Assembly (NCBI RefSeq): GCF_014644535.1 | Contig: NZ_BMKW01000019.1 | Coordinates: 616-64,615 of the forward strand | Source of the DNA: Neoroseomonas lacus | Lineage (GTDB): Bacteria > Pseudomonadota > Alphaproteobacteria > Acetobacterales > Acetobacteraceae | Direction of reading: 5' to 3' | Length of the DNA stretch: 64,000 nucleotides | Made by a program: the position numbers and the translations under genes | In this document: piece after piece, positions 24,101-33,129 of the stretch | How positions within the stretch are numbered: position 1 is the first letter of the stretch | Layout: each line of letters begins with the position of its first letter | Notes under the pieces: generated by a model | What the model was told of the DNA's origin: nothing | What the model saw: only the letters and a program-made list of their open reading frames with translations | The model's database searches: none

Positions 24101-24559
24101 ATCACCACCCCTCTGCCACGAGAGTGATCGGCGGCCCGTTCTGCGTCAAGCAACCTCAAACCGGCGATCGAAGAGGAAGGGGGTTATGGTGCCGTCACTA
24201 CAAGCCTGTTGCCTGCCACAAGCCAGAACGCGCGATCACGGTGAGTCAGCAGGATGCCCGGCCATGCGGTTTGCAGCCTCGCTCAGTATTTCGATCATCG
24301 TGTCGAGTCGAGCGTCGTCGGATCAGCGAGCGGATTGTTTAGCGAGTATCTCTCAACGCGAGCGAAATGGGTAGATGGTCGGAGTAGCCGTAGTTCCAAC
24401 GAGTTATCGAGACCGAGTTGGATGAATAGACTGATGCCCGCGCTGCGCGCATGCGCCTCGACGACGGCTGCCGAGTTATCGCGAACGGCGGCCCGAGGAC
24501 TAATCGTCGGGGTTTCGTCGCGCCAATCTTGTGCCGATCTAACATCGTCGATCCGCAGC
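24101..24559. other. Intergenic region, 459 bp
   Basis: Lies between DUF4297 and the YhaN-like gene, all on the minus strand. Open frames here have no recognisable product and no good ribosome binding site. It may hold the promoter for the HerA-DUF4297 pair and a terminator for yhaN; no strong hairpin-plus-T-run was seen. Confidence 0.5.
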
Positions 24560-27500
24560 CTAGCTGAGCCTGCACTCCGAATAGGCCTCGTCGCCCAAGA
24601 CCGACTTCGCGATGTCCGCGAGATGGGCATGATGGGTGAAGAAGAGAACTTGCGTCTTCCGGGCGAGGTCCGCAAGCACCTGGAACCCGGCCCGGGCCCG
24701 GTCGTCGTCGAAGTTCACGAAGAGGTCGTCGGCGATGAAGGGCAAGCGGATGCCGGCATCAACCGTCTGTTCGATCGCAGCCAGGCGCAGTGAAAGAAAG
24801 AGCTGGTCAGTGGTGCCCTCGCTCATGGCGTCGACCTCGACCGCATTGCGGCCATCCTCCGAAATGCCCAGGAGCCGGGGCGACGCCTCGTCGAGATCCA
24901 CCCGCAGCCCCGAGTACCTCGCAAGGGTCAGCGTCGAGAAGATCTTGCTGGCCCGCGTTACCAGGGGGTTCTGGTGCCTCTCGCGGTACCGCTCGATCGC
25001 CCAACGGAGGGTAAGGGCCTGGGTTCGCTTCAGGATGTAGGCCTCGGCTTGCGTAGCCATCTCCGCGCGGGCCTGCTCAGCATCGAACGCAGCGTCAGGG
25101 GCCGCCGTGGTCGCCCGTTCCAGATCGGCAAAAGCACGGTTCGCCTCGCCGTTCGCCGCGGCGGCGTTGGAAGCCTGCGTATTCAGGTCATTGATCTGCC
25201 GTTCGATTTCCTCGGACCGCACGGTCAGGGAGTCGAGATCGGCCGCCATCACCAGTGCGACCAGATCGTAAAGCGGCTTGCCGTCCCCGTCCCGGAGGAT
25301 CGCTTCTTCCACCCGCGCGAGGTTCTCCCGCTTTTCGCGCCGCGCGCTCGATCGAGCGATAACCTCCGGCAGCTTCAGCGGATCATCGCAGGCAACCTGC
25401 TCCATAACCGGCAGCAGCGCTTCGGTGGCGGCGGCGTGCTTCGCGCTCGCTTCATCGATCTCCTTCTGCCGCGCTGCACGGTCCTTGTCTTGCTCCGCCA
25501 GGACCCTCGCCGTCGCGTTGGCCTTCTCCAGCCGCGCACGCAGACGCTTCACGAGCTCCGCATCGTCAGGGGCGGTGTCCGCCTCGAGGCGTTCCGACAC
25601 CGCGGCGACATCTTCATGGAAGCGCTCCGCATCCTGGGTAATCCCATCGATGCGCTCGTTCAGACCGCTCAGCACCTCCTTCGCCTGGCGCACGGCGTCG
25701 AAGGCCGAGAGGCGGGCGCCGGCGGTTGCGATGTCGAGCATCAGGTCCGTGCCCGTCAACAACGTGTCCCAGGCTTGCGAACGAAGGGCCGCCTTGGCCC
25801 TGATCGTCTCCTGACGACGCCCGAGCGCCGCAAGGTCATCCCCGATCTGCGCGAGGCTCTCCCGATTCGCTTTGCGTTGCGCGCTTCGCGCTTCGACCGC
25901 GCTACGCGCACGCTCGGCACGGGCGAGCGGACTGGCGATCTCCGACACGTCCGGCGAGCCCACTTCCCCCATGGCGTGGACCAGGGCTGCGATGGCGGTG
26001 GCCCGCCGGCTCTCTATGTGGTCCGCCTCAGCCTCTGCTGTGTCTAGGTCATCCTTGGCGCCGAGGGCCGCCGTCCGCAGCTCCAGGAAGGTCCCGATCT
26101 GGACAGGATCGAGGTCAGGAAGCCCGATCGCCTGAAGGCGGGTCTGCCACGCGTCCTGGAGGACGGCCAGGCGCTCTGCCGCTGCCATCTTGTCACTCCG
26201 GGCCTGCTCAGCCGCCTTCGCCCGCTGTGCACGGTCTGCCTCAAGCCCCACCAGCCGCGCCGACGCCTCGGCGAGGGCAAAGCGGTGATCGGCCAGGTCA
26301 TCAGCCGAGGTAACAGCACCTTCGAACATCGCAGCTTGCGCAGCCGGATCGTCAAGGGCCCCTTCATCGCACAAATGGGCCCGGATGGGCCGCCATTTCG
26401 CTGTCCGATCGGAACGACTATCCAACAACTGCTGATGCGAGATGCCTGCGCCGGTTCCGACCGCCTCGATCTGCAGGGTCAGCTGCGCCACCTCGCCGTC
26501 CAGGCGCCTCGCCGTCTTGTCATCGGCGGCGATGGCCTCTCGCTCACGGTCCCAGGCGAGCTTCGCCCGTTCGATCTCCTCAGAACTTGGAACACCGAGC
26601 CGTGCGAGTCCGTCGGCATCACCGGTCCATAGGGAGAGCCGAGCGAGAGCCGTCTTAAGGGTGGTGCCAGCGCGGGCTACCGCGCGACGGAGCGCCGAGC
26701 AGCGATCATCGACGTCCGCCCCGAGCTTACGGGCGGCATCGACCGCAATGATCAGGGCGCTAGGATCGCCATCGTCTGTCTCGGCCGCAAGCTTCGCCTC
26801 CAACCGATCCCGCCGCAGCTCGAGCTCCTCCTGCTGCGAACGGATCTGCTGGAGGGCAGCGACATCGGCGGCGTGCGCGGCCGAGAGCTTCCTCAGTCCC
26901 TCGACCGTCTCGGCTGAGAGGATCGTGCCCGATGCGGTGCCTGCGTCCGCCTGCAAGGCATCAAGCTTACGGCTTACAGCGTCCCGATTGTCTCGCAGAT
27001 CGACGACGTCCTTCAGCCCCTTGGCGACGGCGCCTGAGGCGGCGACGAGATCCTCAATCGCTTCCACTTCGGCAAGGACTGCAGGGTCTGGCACTTGCTG
27101 CCCCCTGCGATCGTTGATCTCTACCAGGAGCCGCTCGGCCGCGGCCTTGGCGCGGGATGCAGCGTTGGCCGCCTCCATGCTGGAAAGCACCGCCGCCTCG
27201 ATTGCCGGGGCCAACTCGACGACGTCGGCAGCCTCGGAGAGCTGGCGTAGAAGGCTCTCCCGAAGCTGGACGTTGCCGGCGACCCTTCGCGTCCTGTCCG
27301 TCAGCTGCCTCTCGCCGATGAGCTGTGAGCGCTGCTTCTCGATGGCATCAAGATGCTCCTTCGCGGCATCGAGGGCGTCGCGGGCATCCTTCCATGCCTT
27401 AGGCCTGAGGCTTCCGTCCCGAATAGCCCTCAGGGCAACCTCAAGCTCGCGTTCCGCGCGCGTGTAGGTCCGCGATTGCTTTGCTCGCGGCCCCCAGATC

Positions 27501-28009
27501 GCTTCAGCCTCGTCCTGGAGACGCTTCAGTTCGTCGGAAACGCGGACCATCCCCGATCCAGCAGCGAACAACGCCTGTCCGACGTTGTCCCTCGCCGAGA
27601 CCATCGCCCGCCCACCGTTTCGCAGGGCCTCCTGGTCCAGGCTGAAGGAGAGCTGGAATGTCTCGCGCGTCTGGCCGCGGAGCATGGCCAATAGGTCGCT
27701 TTCCGCGATCGGGTTATCGGCGGCATCCACCAGGCTGTTGCTGGCTGCCTTGCGCCGCCGGAACGCCAAGACCCGTCCGCCCTCCTCGACCACTGCACCG
27801 ATGCGCAGCATCGGGTAATCGAAGCGGAAGTTGTAAGGCGACCGGACTGGGAAGCCGAACAGGAGGTCGCTCACACCTGATCGTGACGTCGATTTTCCGG
27901 CTTCGTTTCCACCGGAGATGATGTGGATATCGGCCGCGCGCGCAGGGAACTCGAGTTCGCAGTTCTCGAACCGGCCGTACTTCTCAAGGTGGAGCTTCGA
28001 GAAGCGCAT
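24560..28009 (-). CDS. yhaN: YhaN-like SMC/Rad50-type AAA ATPase
   Basis: 1149 aa starting MRFSKLHLEKYGRFENCELEF. Walker A GGNEAGKST (33-41) lies in an AAA_27 (YhaN) head; about 850 residues of coiled coil follow (Ala/Glu/Arg-rich, with repeated ELxxLxxxA heptads); the C-terminal head has the ABC signature SEGTTDQLFLSLRLAAIE and Walker B LPFIADDLFVNF, then a FFTHHAHL switch His. This is the layout of Rad50/SbcC proteins. The start ATG is 1 bp from the upstream stop, so it pairs with the nuclease YhaO. Role inferred: DNA-end processing, possibly phage defence. Confidence 0.88.
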   Translation of the reverse strand: MRFSKLHLEKYGRFENCELEFPARAADIHIISGGNEAGKSTSRSGVSDLLFGFPVRSPYNFRFDYPMLRIGAVVEEGGRVLAFRRRKAASNSLVDAADNPIAESDLLAMLRGQTRETFQLSFSLDQEALRNGGRAMVSARDNVGQALFAAGSGMVRVSDELKRLQDEAEAIWGPRAKQSRTYTRAERELEVALRAIRDGSLRPKAWKDARDALDAAKEHLDAIEKQRSQLIGERQLTDRTRRVAGNVQLRESLLRQLSEAADVVELAPAIEAAVLSSMEAANAASRAKAAAERLLVEINDRRGQQVPDPAVLAEVEAIEDLVAASGAVAKGLKDVVDLRDNRDAVSRKLDALQADAGTASGTILSAETVEGLRKLSAAHAADVAALQQIRSQQEELELRRDRLEAKLAAETDDGDPSALIIAVDAARKLGADVDDRCSALRRAVARAGTTLKTALARLSLWTGDADGLARLGVPSSEEIERAKLAWDREREAIAADDKTARRLDGEVAQLTLQIEAVGTGAGISHQQLLDSRSDRTAKWRPIRAHLCDEGALDDPAAQAAMFEGAVTSADDLADHRFALAEASARLVGLEADRAQRAKAAEQARSDKMAAAERLAVLQDAWQTRLQAIGLPDLDPVQIGTFLELRTAALGAKDDLDTAEAEADHIESRRATAIAALVHAMGEVGSPDVSEIASPLARAERARSAVEARSAQRKANRESLAQIGDDLAALGRRQETIRAKAALRSQAWDTLLTGTDLMLDIATAGARLSAFDAVRQAKEVLSGLNERIDGITQDAERFHEDVAAVSERLEADTAPDDAELVKRLRARLEKANATARVLAEQDKDRAARQKEIDEASAKHAAATEALLPVMEQVACDDPLKLPEVIARSSARREKRENLARVEEAILRDGDGKPLYDLVALVMAADLDSLTVRSEEIERQINDLNTQASNAAAANGEANRAFADLERATTAAPDAAFDAEQARAEMATQAEAYILKRTQALTLRWAIERYRERHQNPLVTRASKIFSTLTLARYSGLRVDLDEASPRLLGISEDGRNAVEVDAMSEGTTDQLFLSLRLAAIEQTVDAGIRLPFIADDLFVNFDDDRARAGFQVLADLARKTQVLFFTHHAHLADIAKSVLGDEAYSECRLS

Positions 28010-28010
28010 C

Positions 28011-29267
28011 TCAGGCCTCCCCGGCCAGCCGGGAGCGCAGCGTCGCCGCAGCAGTAGCAATCAACCGGTCCCACTCACCTCTTCCTGCCGCATGGCGCAT
28101 TTCGTCTTCATCACCGTCACCGCCGAGCGATCCCTTAGCGGATGACAGGAAAGCCTCTAGATCCTCGCGTAGTTCTGTCGCCAATGCCTCGCAGTGGATC
28201 GCCTCCTCAATAAGCGAGGTCAGGTCATCCGGGAGATGCCCGCCTGACTGAGTGGCAGCGCCGGTCAGTCCAACCTGGACCTTCTCAATCCAGATTCCAG
28301 AGCCGATCGCCTCTGCTACCGCTCGGGCGTCGTCTCGCAGCGACAAGGCATCCTCGCGGATCCGGGCCGCATACTCAGTGGCTCCGGTGAGCACCAACCG
28401 GACGATCAAGGGACGACCGCCTGAGGTGCTCGCATGGGCCTCGACCAGGCGATCGCGCATCCTGGACACCACGCCGTCCCTGTCGGCGCCCGCGCAGTCC
28501 ACGTCGACGGTTGCCCAGCGAATTACGTCGACCTCGACCGGATCCACGGCCACGACCTCACGGTCCACAACCTCGACGATGACCACCCCCTTAGGGCCGG
28601 TTTCCCGAACGCTCCTGCCCTGGATGTTACCGGGGAAGACGACATACGGCTCGCGCGACACGATCTCGAAGCCGTGGACATGCCCCAAGGCCCAGTAGTC
28701 GTACTGCTTCGCGCGCAGGTCCGCGACATCACAGGGAGCGTAGCGGGCGTGCCCTTCTCGCCCAGACAGCGAGGTGTGAAGCACGCCGATGTTGAAATAG
28801 CCGCTGTGGGCCGTTGGGTAGGAAGTCACCATGTTCTCGCTGACCGAAGGATTGGCGAAGCTCTGGCCGTGAACGGCGACGCCAAGCCTCTCGATGAGAT
28901 GGGTCTGCGCCTTCCTTGATCCGAATTCGCTTACATTTTTGGGCCACGGGACACTCTTCGTCACAACTGACGCGGCGTCATGGTTCCCGGTCAGGATGAA
29001 AACCAGGATCCCCGTCCGTTCGAGCCGGCCCATCGCGCGCGCAAAATAGAGACCGGTGCTCATGTCGCGCCAGTCGCCGTCGAACAGGTCTCCCGCGATG
29101 ATCACGAAGGCGACGCGTTCGTCGATCGCGGTCTGGATCAGGTTATCGAAGCTCGCCCGCGTGGCGCCCCTGACCTCATCCAAGGGCACCCCCTCATAAC
29201 GGGCGAGGCCGTGCAGCGGACTGTCCAGATGGATGTCCGCCGCGTGCAGAAATCTAAAGCTCGCCAA
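28011..29267 (-). CDS. yhaO: YhaO-like metallophosphoesterase (Mre11/SbcD-type nuclease)
   Basis: 418 aa. Calcineurin-like phosphoesterase motifs in order: LHAADIHLDSPL (Asp11, His13), IIAGDLFDGDW, ILTGNHDAAS, and ALGHVHGFEIV, followed by FPGNIQGRSVRETGPKG, typical of Mre11/YhaO. The C-terminal ~150 residues are a capping region. With its coupled partner YhaN it should form a Mre11-Rad50-like complex that trims DNA ends. The pair lies upstream of HerA-DUF4297 on the same strand. Confidence 0.9.
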   Translation of the reverse strand: MASFRFLHAADIHLDSPLHGLARYEGVPLDEVRGATRASFDNLIQTAIDERVAFVIIAGDLFDGDWRDMSTGLYFARAMGRLERTGILVFILTGNHDAASVVTKSVPWPKNVSEFGSRKAQTHLIERLGVAVHGQSFANPSVSENMVTSYPTAHSGYFNIGVLHTSLSGREGHARYAPCDVADLRAKQYDYWALGHVHGFEIVSREPYVVFPGNIQGRSVRETGPKGVVIVEVVDREVVAVDPVEVDVIRWATVDVDCAGADRDGVVSRMRDRLVEAHASTSGGRPLIVRLVLTGATEYAARIREDALSLRDDARAVAEAIGSGIWIEKVQVGLTGAATQSGGHLPDDLTSLIEEAIHCEALATELREDLEAFLSSAKGSLGGDGDEDEMRHAAGRGEWDRLIATAAATLRSRLAGEA

Positions 29268-29769
29268 AAGCTCCCCCCGGGCTGTAGGTGGTCCTGCAGT
29301 TTAGCCAGAATTGGTCTACCTGCGCACCAATACGTCAAGTGCAGATCGCGCAGGGACCCTTGCGGCGAGCGGGCAACGCAACAGTCGCCACGCCTGTTAC
29401 TTTGGACAAAACTGGACGCCTCCAGAAACCCGAGCTTCGGTAATTATTGCGGTGGATCGGCACATGGTCCGGCCGTGTACAACGAGATCACAGAGATCAC
29501 GCTGCTGATGGAGGCTTTTGGGGGCGCCGGTGTGTCGGGCGCGGCGGTTCCAGATCCTATGCCGTCGCGGCTTTGCTGCTAATCCAGACGACCCGCGTCG
29601 GGTTTAGGGCAAGTGTGGCGAGACCGATCTTCATGCGCGCCCTGGAGATGCCGTTGGTGCGCACGGCCACGCAAGGCGCGGCACGCTCGACCAAAGTTCC
29701 GCTTACGACAACATGGTAGTTGCCGATCAACTCTTGCATGGGAGCAAAGCGGACGAGCGGGCATCGACG
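29268..29769. other. Intergenic region, 502 bp
   Basis: Lies between the end of the integrative module and the yhaO start. A 60-aa minus-strand frame at 29557-29739 (MQELIGNYHVVVSGTLVERA) is open but has no family resemblance or clear ribosome binding site. It may be a junction between two mobile segments. No att site or tRNA was recognised. Confidence 0.5.
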
Positions 29770-30159
29770 CTACTGCGCCAAAGCCTCAAGCTGATGTTCC
29801 CAGATCTCGGGAAATGGCTGGAGCAGTTTGGGAAGGCTTGGGGCGGTTCGCGCCCTTCCCTCCATCAGTTCCTCTACCAATGCAGGAGCGAGCAGCGTCA
29901 GGCGGATTAGCGAACCAAGGTACCCCCGCTCGATCTTCTCCGCCGCAGCCATCTCGGTGATCGACGCGTAGCGTCCTTCGTCCAGCAGCTTCTGATATCG
30001 GAACGCCCGCGCCAGCGCCTTCACCAGCGCTGGGTCAGCTCGCGTCGGCATCACGTTGTCATCGCTCGCCGGAAACGCAGGCGACACCACCGTCTTCCTG
30101 CCCGGCCGCCGCCGGATCTTCAGCGGCACCCGAACCGTGATGCTGGTCGCGGCAGTCAT
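29770..30159 (-). CDS. Small HTH protein associated with serine recombinase
   Basis: 129 aa. The core DPALVKALARAFRYQKLLDEGRY and SITEMAAAEKIERGYLGSLIRLTLLAP is an HTH of the ParB/KorB type, found behind large serine recombinases in alphaproteobacterial elements. Its start overlaps the recombinase stop by 4 bp. It is probably a recombination directionality or regulatory factor (inference); no function is established that I can name. Confidence 0.75.
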   Translation of the reverse strand: MTAATSITVRVPLKIRRRPGRKTVVSPAFPASDDNVMPTRADPALVKALARAFRYQKLLDEGRYASITEMAAAEKIERGYLGSLIRLTLLAPALVEELMEGRARTAPSLPKLLQPFPEIWEHQLEALAQ

Positions 30160-31511
30160 GCCGCTGCGCTCAGTGCCGCGTGCGCGACAACGCCGAGTTC
30201 CCGGACCAAGCCGGCCAGGCCCTCAACGCGCAGCCGGATGTCGGCACCGGAAGGCCCGACAACCACCCGCTCCACCAGCGCCCGTATGATCCGTGCCTGC
30301 TCGGCCGGGAACAGTTCCTCCCACAGCGGATCGAGCCGATGCAGCGCGTCGCGGACCTCGCGCTCCGTCAAGTCGGGCGCCTCGCACCGCGCCGCGAGCC
30401 ACGTGCCGACCACGATCTCGGGCTGCCGCAGCAGCGCCCGGACCTGGTCCACCACCGCCGTCTCGATCTCCGCCGCCGACACCCGGCGCACGATGCTGGC
30501 ATCGCCAGCGGCATCCCCCTTCATCACCCGCTGCGCCACGTAGTAGCGATACAGCCTGCCGCACTTCCTGGTGTGCGTCGGCGAGAGCGCGCGGCCGTCG
30601 ATGCCGTAGAGGATGCCTTTCAGCAGTGCGGGGGCCTGCTGCCGGTTCTGTGCGGAACGCGTGCACGGACTGACCTGCAGCACGGCGTGTGCGCGGTCCC
30701 ATAGCTCCCGCGGCACAATCCCCTGGTGCTCGCCGGGATAGATCTGCCCCTTGTGCGCCGCCTCGCCTACATAGGTCCGGTTGTTCAGCAGCTTGTAGAC
30801 GTCGCCCTTGTCCAGCGGCCGACCAGTCTTGCTGGTGGCGCCCTCCGCCCGGAGGCGAGCCACCGTCTCGATGCCCGATCCCGTCTCGGCGAAGATCTCG
30901 AACACGCGCCGCACCCGCGGCGCCTCAGCCTCGTTCACCACCAGCTTCCTGGCGACCACGTCGTAGCCGAGCGGTACCTTGCCCCCCATCCACATCCCGC
31001 GAGCGCGGGAGGCGGCGAATTTGTCGCGGATTCGCTCGCCAATGACCTCGCGCTCGAACTGGGCAAAGCTGAGCAGGATGTTCAGCGTCAGTCGCCCCAT
31101 GCTGGTGGTCGTGTTGAACGACTGAGTGACTGAGACGAAGGTCACGCCATGCGCCTCCATAGTCTCGACCAGCTTCGCGAAATCCATCAGCGAGCGGGAC
31201 AGGCGATCGATCTTGTAGACGACGATGACATCGACCCTGCCCTGCTCGATGTCCGCCAGCAGGCGGCGCAGCGCTGGCCGCTCCAGCGTGCCGCCGGAGA
31301 AGCCCCCATCATCGTAGCCGTCACGGACCAGGAGCCAGCCCTCGGCCTTCTGAGAGGCGACATAGGCCTCGCAGGCCTCGCGCTGCGCGTCGAGCGTGTT
31401 GAACTCGCGGTCCAGCCCCTCGTCGGTGGATTTCCGCGTATAGACGGCACAGCGCAGTTTCTTCGTGGTAGCCGGCATGATGATGTCGGCCGGCGCCTTC
31501 TTCCGGCTCAT
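30156..31511 (-). CDS. Large serine recombinase (integrase)
   Basis: 451 aa. The N-terminal resolvase domain has CAVYTRKSTDEG with nucleophile Ser28, DGYDDGGFSGGTLERPALR, VVYKIDRLSRSL, and LTLNILLSFAQFEREVIGERI. The recombinase domain follows (WMGGKVPLGYDV, LNNRTYVGEAAHKG), then a ribbon-like region and C-terminal helices. Such enzymes integrate and excise phages and conjugative elements at att sites. Start chosen at 31511, where ATG overlaps the DUF2924 stop (ATGA); ORF extension upstream is only 16 residues. Confidence 0.93.
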   Translation of the reverse strand: MSRKKAPADIIMPATTKKLRCAVYTRKSTDEGLDREFNTLDAQREACEAYVASQKAEGWLLVRDGYDDGGFSGGTLERPALRRLLADIEQGRVDVIVVYKIDRLSRSLMDFAKLVETMEAHGVTFVSVTQSFNTTTSMGRLTLNILLSFAQFEREVIGERIRDKFAASRARGMWMGGKVPLGYDVVARKLVVNEAEAPRVRRVFEIFAETGSGIETVARLRAEGATSKTGRPLDKGDVYKLLNNRTYVGEAAHKGQIYPGEHQGIVPRELWDRAHAVLQVSPCTRSAQNRQQAPALLKGILYGIDGRALSPTHTRKCGRLYRYYVAQRVMKGDAAGDASIVRRVSAAEIETAVVDQVRALLRQPEIVVGTWLAARCEAPDLTEREVRDALHRLDPLWEELFPAEQARIIRALVERVVVGPSGADIRLRVEGLAGLVRELGVVAHAALSAAA

Positions 31512-32017
31512 GCCGCACCCCCAGTCGGCCGCAGCCCGAAGAACGTCCAGCCATTCCACCGCGTCCCCGTGATGTGCCGGGCGATGGCCGACAGCGACCG
31601 ATACGGCCGCCCTTCATACTCGAAATCATCGGCCCGCACGGTGACGACATGCTGCACGCCATCATGCTCGCGTATCAGTCGCGTGCCCGGCAGCGGCCGG
31701 CTATCGGCACGGATCCGCCGCAGCACGACATTGCCGCCGTCCAGCTGCTCGCCCAGCGCCTCCAGGCGCGCCCGGGTCTCCGGCTTCAACCCGCCATAGG
31801 CCAGTTCCTGGATCCGATAGGCCAGCCGGCTGGTGATGTAGCTGCGGCTGAACGGCGGTGGCTCCTTCCCATACAGCCGGCGCCATTCGTCCTTCAGCTC
31901 AGCGATGGGCGCGGTCTGAATCCAGGCGAGGCGGCCGAGCACCTGGTCGCGCGGGAAGCTGGTGATCGGGACAGCAACAGGCTCGATGGCGTCAGCGGCG
32001 GTCTGTCGGCGGGTCAT
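31508..32017 (-). CDS. DUF2924 protein
   Basis: 169 aa. Pattern: LGRLAWIQTAPIAELKDEWRRLYG, FSRSYITSRLAYRIQELAYGGL, RLIREHDGVQHVVTV, DFEYEGRPYRSLSAIARHITGTRWNGWTFFGL (split over the domain), all typical of DUF2924. The last part resembles a small DNA-binding SET/RAMA-like fold. It always seems to travel with a large serine recombinase. Overlaps both neighbours by 4 bp. Confidence 0.9.
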   Translation of the reverse strand: MTRRQTAADAIEPVAVPITSFPRDQVLGRLAWIQTAPIAELKDEWRRLYGKEPPPFSRSYITSRLAYRIQELAYGGLKPETRARLEALGEQLDGGNVVLRRIRADSRPLPGTRLIREHDGVQHVVTVRADDFEYEGRPYRSLSAIARHITGTRWNGWTFFGLRPTGGAA

Positions 32018-32217
32018 GCGGAACTCCTCTCCAAGGGGTCCGCATGCACGCTCTGGTGGGCGGAGAAGTGTAGCGAACTCTCTCCCTGAACCCCGAGGTC
32101 GCGGTCGAAGTCCTCGGCAGCGCGGCGGCGCAGCCTCAGCAGGCCGCGAGCGAGGATGTCGCAGACATCGCGCAGGTGGGGCGGGAGGTGTGGGTTAAGC
32201 GAAGGCGGCGCAGTCAT
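32014..32217 (-). CDS. 67-aa conserved protein of the recombinase module
   Basis: Begins MTAPPSLNPHLPPHLRDVCD and continues ILARGLLRLRRRAAEDF. Short proteins with this PPHLRDVCDILARGLLRLR pattern are regular first genes of DUF2924-recombinase operons. An earlier in-frame ATG (32346) would overlap the divergent gene and lacks family likeness. Overlaps DUF2924 by 4 bp. Function unknown. Confidence 0.75.
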   Translation of the reverse strand: MTAPPSLNPHLPPHLRDVCDILARGLLRLRRRAAEDFDRDLGVQGESSLHFSAHQSVHADPLERSSA

Positions 32218-32338
32218 CTCATTACCTCGCCTTCGTAACGACGAGGTGAGGGCCAGATCGCGTTTGCCTGCGCCCGAGGGACCGCCGTATGAGAACGCAT
32301 TGAGATTGGCCGGGCTGCCACAAGGGCTCTTGCTGAGA

Positions 32339-33058
32339 ATGAGCACAGAATCATCGGTCGAGTCCCCTGCAGCGCCAGAGCGCTTGCCCCTGACCCAGGG
32401 CGCTCTCGCTTGGTGTGACCCCGAACTTGTTGAAGGGCTTCTGAAGACCGGGCTGACGTATCGTCAGCATTGGCGTCCGCGCCCTCCCCACGCATTTCCC
32501 GATATGCAGGACGGGATCAATGCCGTGCTCGATGAGAATCAGCATCATCGGTCTCGATGGGGCGCCTTTGTGAGAGCGCGTAAGGCTCTCGAGGCGGACT
32601 TTCGCTGCCGCATCGCGGATGGACGCCTTCAGCTCGTGGGGTTGAGCATGAAGCCGGTTCCGGCCGAGAGCCTGAGCGCGGTTCCGTCGGTCTGGGCGGA
32701 CCACGTCGAGTTCGACTGGGCAAAGAACGCCATCAAGTTCGGCAAGGATATGCTGCTCATTGACGTGACGGTTAAACCAGCTGCCAGCCCGCCGGAGGCG
32801 CTCTCCGCCACGGAGACAAAGGGTGTGAGGTCCGCACGCTTGGATGGCGGGCGGCGGCGATTTCCGATGGCAGAGATGGTTGTCATCGCACGGACTCGCG
32901 CCCGCGATGCCAGCAATAAGGGCGAGGCTAAAGCCCTCATTGCTGAGTTCAAGCGTTTGTACAGGGGGCGCAAAGTGCCGGCGTATCGGACGGTCGTCGA
33001 TCATGTCTCGGAGATTTACGAACTCGCCGCGGAAAATGCGTGCCCGCTAAACCCGTAG
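32339..33058 (+). CDS. Hypothetical protein of the integrative element, 239 aa
   Basis: Starts MSTESSVESPAAPERLPLTQ, divergent from the recombinase operon (121 bp gap, shared promoter region). No named domain. The C-terminal ~70 residues (ARDASNKGEAKALIAEFKRLYRGRKVP then AYRTVVDHVSEIYELAAE) are a basic helical bundle that may bind DNA. The earlier in-frame ATG at 32156 would overlap the divergent 67-aa gene. Possibly the element's regulator; this is inference from position only. Confidence 0.7.
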   Translation: MSTESSVESPAAPERLPLTQGALAWCDPELVEGLLKTGLTYRQHWRPRPPHAFPDMQDGINAVLDENQHHRSRWGAFVRARKALEADFRCRIADGRLQLVGLSMKPVPAESLSAVPSVWADHVEFDWAKNAIKFGKDMLLIDVTVKPAASPPEALSATETKGVRSARLDGGRRRFPMAEMVVIARTRARDASNKGEAKALIAEFKRLYRGRKVPAYRTVVDHVSEIYELAAENACPLNP

Positions 33059-33129
33059 AACCCGTACAACGGGAAGCGCGGGATTAGCGGTGTGGCGACG
33101 CGCGGCTTTCGCATGCCACAGCCATTGGC

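Noticed and set aside
29557..29739. 60-aa minus-strand ORF in the gap before yhaO
   Set aside because: No conserved pattern, no clear ribosome binding site, overlapping open frames on both strands.
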